Source: Paraspadella gotoi (taxonomy: Eukaryota; Chaetognatha). From it: DNA of 64,000 nucleotides. A program made the position numbers and the translations under genes. Within the stretch, counting starts at the first letter, position 1, and every line of letters starts with the position of its first letter. Below are positions 50,291 through 63,100 of this stretch, piece by piece. Location: assembly GCA_051294375.1 (NCBI GenBank), contig CM119263.1:31479476-31543475 (forward strand), given 5' to 3'. The notes under the pieces were generated by a model that saw nothing but the letters and a program-made list of their open reading frames with translations, made no database searches and was not told the origin of the DNA.

Positions 50291-51639
50291 CCGAGTTAAA
50301 CGGATTCAACTTTCTTTAATAATATTTTTTTCCTTACTTTCAAACTGGAGAGTTTTAAAGCAAAAAAAAAAAAGTTTTTTCTTTTTTTCATTTTTCCTTA
50401 GAATTTCGAAATAATAGTGTGTAGCAACTTTAGTAAGAATTCCCAAAGTATTTAGCTACAGCGCAACGATAGATTTTTTGGTACGATTTATATTTAGAAT
50501 GTCAATCATTTTAACAAAAAGTTATTTAAATGGTCATAATATATGCATCTTGTAGTAACCATATAAAACGGTTTGTCTAGAAATTGACTTGTGCAAAAAT
50601 TCCCTCTTAATTATCGTGACATATTTAGTACAATAACAATTCCCTCCCCGTTTTCCCACACAATAGGCGTGCATACAATCTGCGCATCCCACCCCCCTTT
50701 ACATATCTAAGGACCCCCAGATTAATTAAAATTGAATATTGTCTTTAACAACTTTCCCTCACACACTTAGCCTCAGCGTTTATATTAACTCAACAAAAAA
50801 AAATATTGATTATCAATTATGCCTTTTTTGATACGATTAAAAAAATGCATCTGGGATCAGATTTGACTAAATATTGAAAATTGATTTACATTTGGTTAAA
50901 TGTTCAATCTTTAAGTGTTTGATTATTCTTAAATTGTTTTTTTTTATAAAGACTACTCTGCATCCGTCCATATTCAAAAATATATTAGCTTTATTTAAGT
51001 GTGACATATCTTTTTAAGTTATTGTTGGCCTCTTTATTTTATTTAATTTTAAGTTTGTACGATATTTTAAGTTCTTGCCATATCTTTTCAGGAGTATTTT
51101 TAAGTTGTTTATTTCAAAGCCGGTCAAAATTTTTTTTCTAAAACCCATTATTGCATTAATTTAAGGAAAAACATTAAAAACAATGAAACCAGAAAAATCA
51201 AATTTAATCAAATCAAATTTCAGACGCAAAAATTTTCATACATTTAAATGTCTGTCTGCGTGAATGCGTAACAAAATAACCAGAATCCAAAAACAAAACA
51301 AAAGATCATGTGTGTTTGCATGCTGACAATAAAAAACAAAAGTGCTTCTTACGAACAAAAAAAAATGTAATTAAAAAAAAAACTAAAAAAACCAAAAACC
51401 TAAAATTCGTTTCAAAAAAATTCAGGCACAAATTTGAACTTCAAACTGACGCACTTTTTTTCTCACCAACAAGATTATGTGGCAGCCTCCTCTTTAACTC
51501 ACCTTCTTCACTTTCACTTACCCTAAAAAAGAGGCTTCGCCAACGCGCGTAGTTTTTGCCAGACAAATATTATTATTGCCAGAAATTATATTGATTGTTG
51601 ATAAAAAAAAATAAGAACAAAAATTTGATCTCTGATCTG

Positions 51640-52080
51640 CAGTTGCGATTTGACTTAGTGGTCGCGAATTCTGCAGTTGCGATTTGACTCAGTGCCAGTG
51701 GTCGCGAATTTTGTAGTTGCGATTTAACTCAGTGGTTGCAAATTTCGTAGTTGCAATTTGGCATTGCAGTCGCAAATTCTGGAGTTGCGATTTGACTCAG
51801 TGGTCGTGATTTCTGCAATTGCGATTTATCTTGGTGGCCGTATTTTCTGCAGTTGCGATTTAACTCAGTGGTCACAAATTTTGCAGTTGCGATTTGATTC
51901 AGTAGTTGCGATTTGTGCAGATTGAATTTAACTCAGTGATCGTGATTTCTGCAGTTTCGATTTTACTCAGTGGTCGCAAATTTTGCAGGGGCGATTTTAC
52001 TCAGTGGTCGCGAATTCTTTAGTTGCGATTTGACTCGGTGGTCGCGAATTCTGCAGTTGCGATTTTACTTAGTGGTCGCC
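51640..52080 (+). repeat. About 34-bp minisatellite, about 13 copies
   Basis: Unit TGCAGTTGCGATTTGACTCA plus GTGGTCGCGAATTC, well diverged. Confidence 0.85.
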
Positions 52081-52084
52081 TCCC

Positions 52085-53415
52085 TTTTTTCTTTCTCCAA
52101 CTTTTTAAAAGTCTTCTGAGAAAAATTATCCCACATAAACATTCATAAATTTACGCACCATGTTTTTTTGTATATCAACAGAAAATAAGTAATTGTCACA
52201 CATTTTTGATCAGTAAATATTTCTATTTGATTTACTGCAAAATCTTCGCGCTTATATAAACCCCAAAAAAGAGAAAAGATAACCTTTCTGTGATTTGTAA
52301 ATTATTATAATGAATTGTTTTTAATATATTTTTTTTCTTTAAACAGAGACAATTTGCCTTCAAGGTGACTTAAGTATTTTTCTTTGATTTTTAATTATCA
52401 AAATCGCATTGTAAATTTGTACTTTTGTTATGAAAATTGTTTTTGCTCGTATTTATGATTAAAACTGACAAAAAAAAATAATCCTAAATTTATTGTAAGA
52501 CTTGCTAATCCTTATAAAATGTCGCATTCATTAGAGCTGATGAATATGTCATTGATTGAAGGTATGGCATTAATAAACTTCTTTGAAACATTAACATGCT
52601 TTAATTTGTATTTATATTTGTATTTTTTAATTCTTTTTTTTCAGGTTTAGTTTTGAATCGTATTTTTATTGTACCCGTAAAACCAAACCAGACGGGAGAA
52701 ACTGTATTGTTGGCTAATTTGTAACTCATTACCCATCCATATTGTGTTACAATATCTGAAAGTGATTTTTGAACATATCGTTTCTCTGCCAACATCATTA
52801 TTGAAGCGAATCTGCATGCCGTAGTTTGAAATTATTTAATCAGCTATCCGTATTTAAAAATTTCAACGGTATTAAGAAAAAAAATAGAAAAGGTTTTAAT
52901 TTAATCCGCTGGTAAAGTTAACTCATGCATTCACTAGGTTATCAGTTTAACGTTGTATATTCTATGGTTGATTTTTTTGAAATATAATTTAGGTTTGAAT
53001 CATAAACCTTGTTTTTATTATGAGAAGTGAGTACTTAATTATATAAAAATTTATAAATAAATAGTTTAAAATTTAGTGATATAGATTTTTGTTTGTAAAT
53101 CAAACTTTTTTGCATAATAAAATAAATCGCTGTCTATCACTCTGCCAAAAAATGCCGATGTATACTTTAAAATGTTTTTGAATCAAGATGGTTAGCATAT
53201 AAGTATACTTATACATCACATATTACAAATAAATTGCTTCAGTAATTCTGTCAAAAAAAGTTTAAAAAGTATTGTAGTACGGTTTTACATCAACAAACTA
53301 AAAGGCAGAACAAAAATGCATTTTTTTAAATGATATAAAATGATTGATTATAATCAAGTGAAGACAACAGAGATATGATATTGATTGTTTTCATATTGTT
53401 TTTTTCATATAGCAA
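52085..53415. other. AT-rich intergenic stretch
   Basis: No coding signal or repeat family recognised on either strand. Confidence 0.5.
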
Positions 53416-53417
53416 AT

Positions 53418-53423
53418 TTATTT
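53418..53423 (-). terminator. Poly(A) signal of the MARVEL-like gene
   Basis: TTTATT on the plus strand reads AATAAA on the minus strand, about 113 bp beyond the TGA at 53536, within an (ATTT)n run. Confidence 0.45.
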
Positions 53424-53535
53424 ATTTATTTATACCTTACAGTTATTCTCAATTCTTTTAATATTTAGCATCAAGAAATGATTTCATTTTTCAAGTCTTT
53501 TGATATAATTTTGTGATTTTTCAAGTCACGTGATC

Positions 53536-53616
53536 TCAGGTGGTAATTTTGAGGCCACCCACTCCCGTGTAGACCAAATTGGCGATGATTCCGCCAGAGA
53601 GAAGGGAAGCGCACAT
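53536..53616 (-). CDS. MARVEL-like gene exon 4 with stop
   Basis: 26 codons and TGA. It begins ATG TGC GCT after a TTATCAG| acceptor and encodes helix 4 plus a short tail GGLKITT. The initial Met is internal, not a start. Confidence 0.83.
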   Translation of the reverse strand: MCASLLSGGIIANLVYTGVGGLKITT

Positions 53617-55710
53617 CTGATAAAAAAGAAAATAAAGATTAATAATTGTTAGAATTTTTAAAATTAAGCCTAATATATTTTTAATATATTCCTAGCACAA
53701 TAACAATCAAATCTATACTCGATTACATTCTACAACATAATCCTAAAAAATACAATAATTTAGGTACTGTTGCGTCCGCAGTAAAACAACAAAATAAGGT
53801 CTCCCTGTACGTACGTATTTATATACATTGTACTATAATAGATTTGATGAATGCGTCAGAGTCTCACCAGTGACAACGTTTTATATTGTCTATCGCCATA
53901 GACAAGGACGAGGATGACTCCGATAATGACCATGATCACCGCAATAATGAGGAAGATGATCGCCTGATAAATTCATTTTAATTCTATTTTATATTTTAAT
54001 ATGAATTGGAGAATCAGATGCCAGGTCCTCTGAGAGTGAATAAACGAGACAGTGAGAATTAATAAACGAGACAAAGTCAGGGGCATGAGAGCGTATTTAT
54101 TGGATGAATGGATACTTTTTATATTGGTTGTTTCAATTTCATATATTTTAAAGGGGTCGCTCTGAGACTTATTTTCCCAGAACGCCCCATCTTATCCTAA
54201 ATTCGGAATCAGATTAAATTTTTTTAGTTTAGGATAAGGTTAGAGATTAGAGTTATGGATTAAGTTGTGGATTAGATTAGTGATTAAGGTTAAAGGGATA
54301 TTAAGGTTTCGGGATTTGGGTTAGGGTTAAAGGTTAGGGTTAGAAATTTGGGATATAGGTTTCAGGTTGGGGTTCAGGATTAGGTTAGGGTTAAGAATTT
54401 GGGTTAGCGATTTGGGTTAGGGATTAATTTTCAAATTTAAGAATATATTCAGAGAAAATATTAGGGTTAAATAATTAAATTCTGGAATAACCAAACAGAA
54501 TTCGAGTACACTTGGAAAAGAGAGCCAATAAATGGGGAAAAGAGAGCCCTTCGTACTCATCATAATTTCTTAAAACTAACTCGTACTTACCACAATCCTT
54601 TTGGTAAGTTTTCCGCAAAGAGTCAAAAAGAAGATGACTGCTACAATGACCAAAGCCGCCGCCAACGCGCAAGTGTAGTAGATGGACCACTCACCGCGAT
54701 GCTTCAAGTCAGACCGACCGACCTCTAATTCCCAGAAGACGATCGCCGCTATCGCCGCAGCCTACGACGAAGTGTGAGATTGTGGTACTATGGAATGATA
54801 ACTATGCGGAGTGGGAAAAAATTATGGAGAGCGGACTGTTGAATGATACTTATGGATCCTGTGCTGTGAAACCGGATCAATGTATCAAATACAAATTATA
54901 AAAAAAGGTTAAAAATATATGTCGAAATATCTGGGAAAAATCCTTTTATTGCTTCTAACAATAAAAGGATTTCTAATTATTTTTAATTATAAATTTTTTT
55001 TCTCAAATCATTATCTACCCTGTGCTTGTGATGAAGATTAAAGAATTATGATAATAACTTATAGATAAGTCATCTGAGAATTAATGAATTACAGTTAAGT
55101 GTAAGGGGAACGGTGGGATTGTCAGAATATAAAAGACCAAATAGCTTCTTTATACCAATTTGTACCAATTTTCATACACGCGGAGAGAAAAAAATGCCAT
55201 TAAAATTCCAAAAATCTTAAAATTAGTAGATGAACAACTAAAACTTGTCACAGAAATATTTTCATCAAACGTAAATTGTGAAAAATTCCTGATAAAAATG
55301 TTTTGTTCGCAAATTTAGGAAAAAAAATTGGAAAAAAAAGAAAAAGACAAACTTTTTTGGAAAAGATTTTGAGTAAACTTTTTGTAGAACGAAATTTCTA
55401 GGGAAAAAAATCTTAAAGAAAACAAATTTTAAGATAAAATGAAACTTCAAGCTGTTGCAAAATATATAGGCTATTCGTAAATTAATTTTATCAATATCAG
55501 GAATACGACTTAAGCAAAAATTTCATTTCATTTTAAATTTGACTTAAGCAAAAATTTCATTTCATTATAAATTTGTAGTGCCGAGTATGCGTTAAAGATA
55601 TTTTTCTCATATTTTGCTCACATCTACATATCACAAGATCTACTCACCAAATTAATTAACATAACGAGTCCATTTGTGGTTTTTAACCAACCCACGTCTG
55701 CCGTCGGCAT
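53536..55710 (-). CDS. Four-helix membrane protein, MARVEL-like, 4 exons, 136 aa
   Basis: Four exons read on the minus strand (55710-55648, 54761-54591, 53963-53868, 53616-53536) join in phase 0 at every junction with GT-AG borders, giving 136 residues. Four hydrophobic helices are visible: GLVMLINLAAAIAAIVFW, then YTCALAAALVIVAVIFFLTL, then IIFLIIAVIMVIIGVILVLV, then LMCASLLSGGIIANLVY. There is no signal peptide. Length and layout resemble MAL/CMTM-type MARVEL proteins, which organise vesicle or junction membranes. That family link is inferred from architecture, not from a sequence signature. A minus-strand AATAAA lies about 115 bp past the stop (near 53420). Confidence 0.8.
53868..53963 (-). 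CDS. MARVEL-like gene exon 3
   Basis: 32 codons, TTATCAG| to CTG|GTGAGA. Encodes helix 3 and the loop YGDRQYKTLSL. The intron before it holds a TTAGGG-like dispersed repeat (54155-54560). Confidence 0.85.
54155..54560 (-). mobile_element. TTAGGG-like dispersed repeat in the MARVEL-like gene
   Basis: CCCAGAACGCCCCATCTTAT at the left, TTAGGGTTAGGTTTCGGG-type repeats, then TTGGAAAAGAGAGCC twice at the right. It is intronic. Confidence 0.45.
54591..54761 (-). CDS. MARVEL-like gene exon 2
   Basis: 57 codons, CGTCGTAG| to GTG|GTAAGT. Encodes the rest of helix 1, a charged loop (WELEVGRSDLKHRGEW), helix 2 and a basic turn (CGKLTKR). Confidence 0.85.
55648..55710 (-). CDS. MARVEL-like gene exon 1
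   Basis: Begins ATG CCG ACG, encoding MPTADVGWLKTTNGLVMLIN and L, then donor TTG|GTGAGT. It holds the cytosolic N-terminus and the start of helix 1. The reverse-strand context before ATG is A-rich (AAAAATG). Confidence 0.8.
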
Positions 55711-55902
55711 TTTTATTTCTCTTTTTTAAAAATATCTTAATTATACGAGAAATATAATCGTGATTATATATATATAATTCCAAAATGAGGCAATTTGTAA
55801 ATCATAAAAAACAATTTAGGGCAATCGAACCTTGGAGAAAAAATTTTACAAAAAAATTTCGAAAGAAAAGTCGCTTTCTTTTTTTTGGAGAAGATGCGAA
55901 TG

Positions 55903-55904
<2 letters not shown>

Positions 55905-55960
<56 letters not shown>
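55905..55960 (+). repeat. (GA)n upstream of the MARVEL-like gene
   Basis: About 27 units, 195 bp upstream of the start codon (minus strand), possibly within its promoter. Confidence 0.85.
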
Positions 55961-55966
<6 letters not shown>

Positions 55967-56244
55967 GGCCCCTAAAGAACGAGTGGGATAAGACGAAAGG
56001 GGAGATGAGAACAAAAAGGAGAGAAAAAAAGATAATTTAAAAAAGAAAAAAAATATATATATAATTGTGTAAAAGGAAAAAAACGAAACCTACATAAAAG
56101 TTAAAGAAAAAGATAATAATATTTAAATATGATAATAATAATAAAGGAAATAAAATTAAAAGAAGGAAAATGAAAAAAAAGAAAAGTTAAAAGCAGAAAA
56201 AAGGAAGAGAAAGAGAAACGAGGTAAGTTAAAGGTAAGTGACGT

Positions 56245-57620
56245 AAGTCAGGAATTTGAAAATCAAACTTTTTTCACCTGCGACTTCACTTGAAATCACG
56301 ACAGCTGCTGCAAAGGTGAGACGCTTTTATTTCTTCAGCATCAGCCAATCACTGCCTCTGTCAGTCACTGACTCGGCCAATCACTGTCTCTGTCAGTCAC
56401 TTTGCCAATCACTGCCCCTACAGACAGTTGCTTCTACCATTCTCTTTTCAGCCTCAGTCAATCACTTTTCCTGAACCAATCACTCCTTTTCAACCAATCG
56501 ATACATTTACAATGAGAGCCACCAACACTGATAACAAAAAAAGTTGTAGCACTGTACAATTTGTATGATATTTGTGAACAAGCTTTTAAATGGTGTAATA
56601 AGACTGTTAGTTTTATTAGCATCATTTTTTTAAACGTTTTAAAAATTCCACACGTCAAAAAGTACGTTGAAGTAACTTGCCAGTTTTTAGTTGCGCCGCA
56701 AGTACTCGATGAACAACTCTATAAGTCACTTTTCGGTCGGTCTGTCGGTCGGTCTGTCCGTCCATCTTTCACTCTTACGTTCAAAATACTCATACTCATA
56801 CTCATTACGTCCCTTACGTTAATTTATATCATTTTTAAGTCCAATGTTATTTGGGTCTTCAGGAAATCCCAAAACTATAAAGAATAAAAGACGAAATTCC
56901 GATGCAGTGCGTGTTATAAATGCATGGGCTAACAAAGTCACTGCGGCGCAACACATTGGAGGAACCGAATTTATTTTCTAACAAAAAATCTGAAGAAAAA
57001 AAAATACCATTAACAAAATGCGCACCAATGTTATGTCGTTGTTCCATCTAACTCCAAAAGTCTCAAAACCAAAGCCTATTTAAGTTTTATCGAGAAGGGT
57101 GTCTCTCCTGGTAAATCTGCCTTCTATTCTGAAAGGTCCCTATTTCTGCTTTTAATATTTTAATCCAAATTTCAACCATCAACTTTTTTCGATCTCGAAC
57201 AATCTAAAAATGTTTTTGTTTATGTGAAGGAAATCAATTTCCTAGTTTCTTGATTTGACTGATGTGAGATTGTGAGTTGGGAAAACGAAATGTGAAATCT
57301 AGAAAATCTGAGGGGTCGGGAAAAAAGGATGAGGCTAAAAAATTCCTGAGAAAAAAAATTGATTAGCTAATTATCAGGTTTTGAAAATTCAGTGATAAAA
57401 ATTAAATTCAGCATTTTAGAAAGTAAAAAGTAGGTGTATGAATGAATTTGGAAAATTGCAAAACAAATTTTTGTAGGTCCGAAAAAAAATTAATGATTCA
57501 TAAAAAAGTTAAGTACTTATATAACTTAAAGTCAAAAATGTACCACAACAAATTATGAATAAAGAAATCCATGAAAGGAAAAGAGAAAACGTAGAGAAAT
57601 AAAGGGAAAAAAAAGAATAA
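56245..57620. other. Intergenic stretch
   Basis: CAATCACTG-type repeats at 56343-56490 and GTCGGTCGGTCTGTC at 56737-56763. No gene recognised. Confidence 0.5.
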
Positions 57621-57621
57621 A

Positions 57622-58780
57622 AACAAGTTTGAGCAAACAATGTCGGATCTGCCTACGATAGTATTGCGGTAATCAGCTAATCCATTGATAAATCACAGTA
57701 ATATTTTCTGACTTTCAATTAGTGATCTTAACAGATCATAACAAATCATAACATAACAAATCATAACAGACTTCTTAATAAATCTATAAAAAAAATTATA
57801 AATCAATTGATCTATCAATCATTACCAATAGCTGCGCCAATACCAATTTGCATAATTTAGTCAACTTGCATAATTTGGCAATTTTGCACAATTTGGTCAA
57901 CTTGCATAATTTTGGTCAACTACTGGCATAATTTTGTCAACTGTCATAATTTGGACAACTGGTATAATTTGGTCAATTGGCATAATTTGATCAACTGGCA
58001 TAAATTGGTCAACTGACATAATTTGGTCAACTAGTATAATTCGGTCAACTGGCAAAATTTGGTCAACTGGCATAATTTGCTCAACTGGCATAATTTGGTC
58101 AACTGGCATAATTTGGTAAACTGGCATAATTTTATCAACTGGCATAATTTGGTCAACTTGCAGAATTTTGTCACTTAAATAATTTGGTCAACCGGCATAA
58201 TTTGGTCAATCAATCAATCAATCAATTAATCAATCAATCAATCAGAGAGAGATAGAGAGGAAACTTTTAAAAATTCAAATAAATGTGTCCTTTGGTTTTC
58301 TAATTTAAACTCTTTTCCATTCCTACAATTCCATCAAAAATTTATATCCAGCTTAATCACATACTTTCCTACCCACACACAAAATTTATTTTCACTTTAT
58401 CGATCCGATTTTTAATCAATATAATAATTATGAGTAAATATAAGTAAAAATACTTTAAGTAAATATGACTTTTGTTTTTTCCATTTAAATTCATTTCCCA
58501 TTGAAATGTTATATCCAGCTCAATCACACACTTTCCTACCCACAAACAAAATTTCATTTCATTCCATCCATCCGATCACGAGTAATTTGAGTTTAATGAA
58601 AAGGTGGGACGGACAGACAGACAGACGTACGGACGGACGGACATAATTTTTTTGCATAATTTATCATAATTTGATATTCGGAAATAAATTAAGTAAATGC
58701 CCGACAAGATTGAGGGGGTCAGACCGACGGACCGACAAAGTGAATTAGAGAGTCAGGATCTGATAATCAGATTCGTCTCG
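57622..58780 (-). mobile_element. MITE-like element, copy E (inverted)
   Basis: Mirror of copy D: AACAAGTTTGAGCAAACAAT first, the 18-bp minisatellite 57845-58205, (AATC)n at 58207-58245, and the hairpin end GGATCTGATAATCAGATTCG last. Confidence 0.6.
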
Positions 58781-58895
58781 AAAGAAAAAATGTTAAAAGG
58801 AACATAAAACGGAAAAAATCCTTTTCCGACTTTTTGAGAAAAAAGGCGACGAAGACGACGACGTGGGACTCTTACTCTATCGGATGTCGATAAAA

Positions 58896-58944
<49 letters not shown>
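58896..58944 (+). repeat. (CT)n microsatellite
   Basis: About 24 units. Another lies at 61100-61146. Confidence 0.9.
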
Positions 58945-58948
<4 letters not shown>

Positions 58949-59495
58949 CCTCCCCCCGGGCACTTAAGAGTTTGACCCTGAATCTATTTTTGGGTTTTTC
59001 TTCCTTCAATTCGATTTAGAATTTTTGGAAAAGGAAAACAACATTTTTATTCTTAAAAACAATAACAAAAACAGTAAAAATCTATAAACTATTCCAAAAG
59101 CTTATATTAAGAATTGCAAAAAACGAACTAAAATGTTAAGTTTGAAAATCATAAAATAAAATAACTCCTCTAACAATCATTCTATTTGTCGAAAATTCAT
59201 CCAATGCAATGGGATTGAAGAAGATAGATTTCTCTCGACCAATGAGAAAGTAGGATTCACCTCGACCAATGAGAACCCAGAAATTTCTGCTTCTCGAATA
59301 GAATTGCAGATTTGCGCAGGTTTTGTTTACAAAGGGCGGGAACATTTTTTTCGCTTAATGATTCTTGTTGCTTCTTAATTGTAGCATCAAGGAAAGTTAT
59401 ATTGTGTCCGTTTTTAGTAAACATTACAATTGGGAAATCTTATATGTTTAGGTATAGAAATCAAAATGTTTCTTTCGGCAAAAAAACTTTGTTTA

Positions 59496-60780
59496 CGAAT
59501 GGACGACCATTTTTCGGTACAGTAAACATTGCAAGGTCTGAAATTCAGTACCGTAAACATCGAAATCGAGAAGAGAATTCGTTAAGAAAGCATCACAGTA
59601 AGAAAATGTTAAGGCGAAAAAATAATTAAGGGCAAACTTGGAAAGAGTTGATGGGAAAGGATAAAGGAAGAAAAAAGAAGGAAAGAAAGAAAAGATAGCA
59701 AGAATGAAAGAGATAGAAAGATATAAAATAGACAAAAAATAAGACGGAAAAATAAAAAGGTTGAAAGATAGAAAAGAAAGGGAAAAAAAGTAGAAAAGCT
59801 TAAAAAATAGGAAAGATAGAAAAAATAGAAAAATAGGAAAAATAGGAAAGATAGAAAAATAGAAAAGATATAAAGATATAAAGATAGAATCAGTTTATCT
59901 AAAAAAGTTTCACTCGATCTCGATTCTGTCTATCGATCGACTCTTCCTCCTCCTTATCCTCTTCCTCTTCCCCTTCACTTTCTTATTCTTCTTCTTCTTC
60001 CTCCTCCCCTTCTCTTTGCTCATCCTCTTTCTCTTCTCGCCACAAGTTTTCGAGCCTCCATTCAAATGTTTACCGAAGGAAAAGAATCGATTTTTTTAGG
60101 GAAGATTTGGTGTAGAAGAACAGGGAAAGGAGGGAAAGGGAGAAGGGGAGGGAGAAAGAGAGAGGAAGAAAGGGGAGGGAGATGGGGAGAGGGAGAAGGG
60201 GGAGGGGACGGAGAGGGAGAAGGGTGAGGGAGAAAAGGGGGAAATGGACCTTTGAATAATAAACTGTTTATGAGTTATGAAAAGGTCAGCCAGATGAGAG
60301 ATAAATTCTCAATCATTAATGTCATTATTATTCTATCTAAATATCACAAAATCATTACTAACTACTAAACAATGTGAAAACCCGCAAAAAGAGGTAATAT
60401 TGTAACAGAACACAAAGTAATGAAACGTGAAATAATTTACTACTATATGCAAATGAGGTTGACGAGTTCAATCTCATTTATCAATATTCGAAGAATCTAT
60501 CTCTTAGAGAGGAGAAGCGGAGGGAGAAGGGAAGGAAGAGAGAGAAAAAGAGGAAGAGGAGAGAGAAGAAAGAAAGAAAAAGGAGAAGGAGTCGGGGAAG
60601 GAGAAGGGGAGGGAGAGAAAGAAGAGAGTAAAGAGAAGGAACGGGAAAGGAGAAGGGGGGGAGAGGAAGAAAGAGAGAGTAAAGAAGAAGGAGACGGGGA
60701 TGGTCAAGAAGTGGAAGAGGGAAAAGATAAAGAGAGTAAAAACAGAGTAAGAATTATTAAGATCCAGAGAGGATGAATGA
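59496..60780 (+). repeat. Large direct repeat, copy 1
   Basis: From CGAATGGACGACCATTTTTC to the purine minisatellite. The same order recurs from 62040, offset 2544 bp. No coding signal. Confidence 0.9.
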
Positions 60781-61097
60781 AAAGACTAGTAAAAGAGAAA
60801 GAAAGAGAAAGAAAAATAGATAGAAAAAAAGAGGAGTTAAATATCTCAGCTCCATGTTTAAAACTCCATGGATCTCATTTCCACCTTGGATTCAATTTCA
60901 AGCGTCGATTCTTTTAAACTTATATCTACCATAAAAAAGATAATACTATTATTGATAGATCTATCAATGTTAAAGATTTGAATTTATTATATTTTTTTAA
61001 CCATAACTCGCTTGAAAAAACTGCGATAGATTCACAAGATTGTTTTTTCTGTCGCTGAATCTCTATCTCTCTCTTACTTTCTTTCCCCTAACACTCC

Positions 61098-61146
<49 letters not shown>

Positions 61147-61734
61147 CCCTCCACCCCGTTTTTTGTTTTCATTTCTAGAACAACCTTGTAGAACATGCCC
61201 ACATTGTTTTTAAATCAAGTTCTACCTTTTTAATATATTGTTTTAACTTTTAAATACAACGCGGTTTTGAGGTAGTAACAATGTTTTTTTTTGGATTGTG
61301 CTCGTTTAAAAAATGATCCTCAACAGTGTTGTTGTTGAGTGTAGTGATCTGAGTAATGTTGTTTTATAACTATTTTAAAATGCCAGATGATTTCTTTTTA
61401 TTCTTTCTCAACATTCATCGAATTTTTTTTCGTGAAAAAAAAAGAAAATATTACGAACGTGAAACGCGTACGATTAAAAAAAATATTAACAAAATTAAAA
61501 ATGAATTAAAAAAACAAGTTTCACGGAAATTTGAATTTGAAAAAATCCCTTCGGCCACAAAAACGAATTCGATTCTGGAAAGAAATTAAAAAAAAATACT
61601 AGTTTACTCTTTGCAATTAACTTAATAAAGTGAATGGAAATATTTGGCAGAATCTTTTAAGATTAGCTTTACCCTCGCTGTTTTAAAAGTTGAATGGAGA
61701 AAAACGGGACAGGAAAAAATGTATAATTAAGAAA

Positions 61735-61985
61735 AAAATTATACAGAAGAAAAGGAAAGAAGATATAAAGAAAGGAAAATAGAAATGAAACAAGAAAAGG
61801 AGAGATAAGATGAGTTTGGGATATAGAAATTAAAAGAAAAAAGAGAAAAGAAAGGAAAATAGAAATGATACAAGAAAAGGAGAGATAAGATGAGTTAGGG
61901 AAAGAGAAATTAAAAGAAAATAGAGAAAAGAAAGGAAAATAGAAATGATACAAGAAAAGGTGAGATAAGATGATTTAGGGATAGA
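61735..61985 (+). repeat. About 80-bp tandem repeat, three copies
   Basis: Unit contains GAAAGGAAAATAGAAATGAT and ACAAGAAAAGGAGAGATAAG. Confidence 0.85.
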
Positions 61986-62039
61986 GAAGTGTTTGTGCTT
62001 CGAGCTTAATATTTCTAATTTTCGTTGGAAGAGAGAGAT

Positions 62040-63100
62040 CGAATGGACGACCATTTTTCGGTACAGTAAACATTGCCAAGGTCTGAAATTCAGTACCGTA
62101 AACATCGAATCGAGAAGAGAATTCGTTAAGAAAGCATCACAGTAAGAAAATGTTAAGGGCGAAAAAATAATTAAGGGCAAACTTGGAAAGAGTTGATGGA
62201 AAGGATAAAGGAAGAAAAAAGAAGGAAAGAAAGGAAAAGATAGCAAGAATGAAAGAATAGAAAGATATTAAAATAGACAAAAAATAAGACGGAAAAATAA
62301 AAGGTTGAAAGATAGAAAAGAGGAAAAAAAGTAGAAAAGCTTAAAAAAATAGGAAGATAGAAAAAATAGAAAAATAGGAAAAATAGGAAAGATAGAAAAA
62401 TAGAAAAGATATAAAGAATATAAAGATAGAATCAGTTTATCTAAAAAAGTTTCACTCGATCTCGATTCTGTCTATCGATCGACTCTTCCTCGCTCCTTAT
62501 CTCTTCCTTTCCCCTTCACTTTCTATTCTTCTTCTTCTTCCTCCTCCCCTTCTCTTTGCTCATCTCTTTCTCTTCTCGCCACAGTCGTTTCGGGCCTCCA
62601 TTCAAATGTTTACCGAAGGAAAAGAATCGATTTTTTTAGGGGAAGATTTGGTGTAGAAGAACAGGGAAAGGAGGGAAAGGGAGAAGGGGAAGGGAAGAAA
62701 GAGAGAGGAGAAAGGGGAGGGAGATGGGGGAGAGGGGAGAAGGGGGAGGGGACGGAGAGGGAGAAGGGTGAGGAGAAAAGGGGGAAATGGACCCTTTGAA
62801 TAATAAACTGTTTATGAGTTATGAAAAGGTCAGCCAGATGAGAGATAAATTCTCAATCATTATGTCATTATTATTCTATCTAAATATCACAAATCATTAC
62901 TACTACTAAACAATGTGAAAACCCGCAAAAAGAGAGTAATATTGTAACAGAACTCAAAGTAATGAAACGTGAAATAATTTTACTACTATATGCAAATGAG
63001 GTTGACGAGTTCAATCTCATTATCAATATTCGAAGAATCTATCTCTTAGAGAGGAGAAGCGGAGGGAGAAGGGAGGAAGAGAGAGAAAAAGAGGAAGAGG
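62040..63100 (+). repeat. Large direct repeat, copy 2
   Basis: Near-identical to copy 1 but with many one-base insertions and deletions, such as GATGGGAAAGG against GATGGAAAGG. Confidence 0.9.

Noticed and set aside
57897-58145. 82-codon frame with a repeated MPVDQI motif
   Set aside because: The 18-bp unit is a multiple of three, so it stays open by arithmetic; it lies within a MITE-like element.
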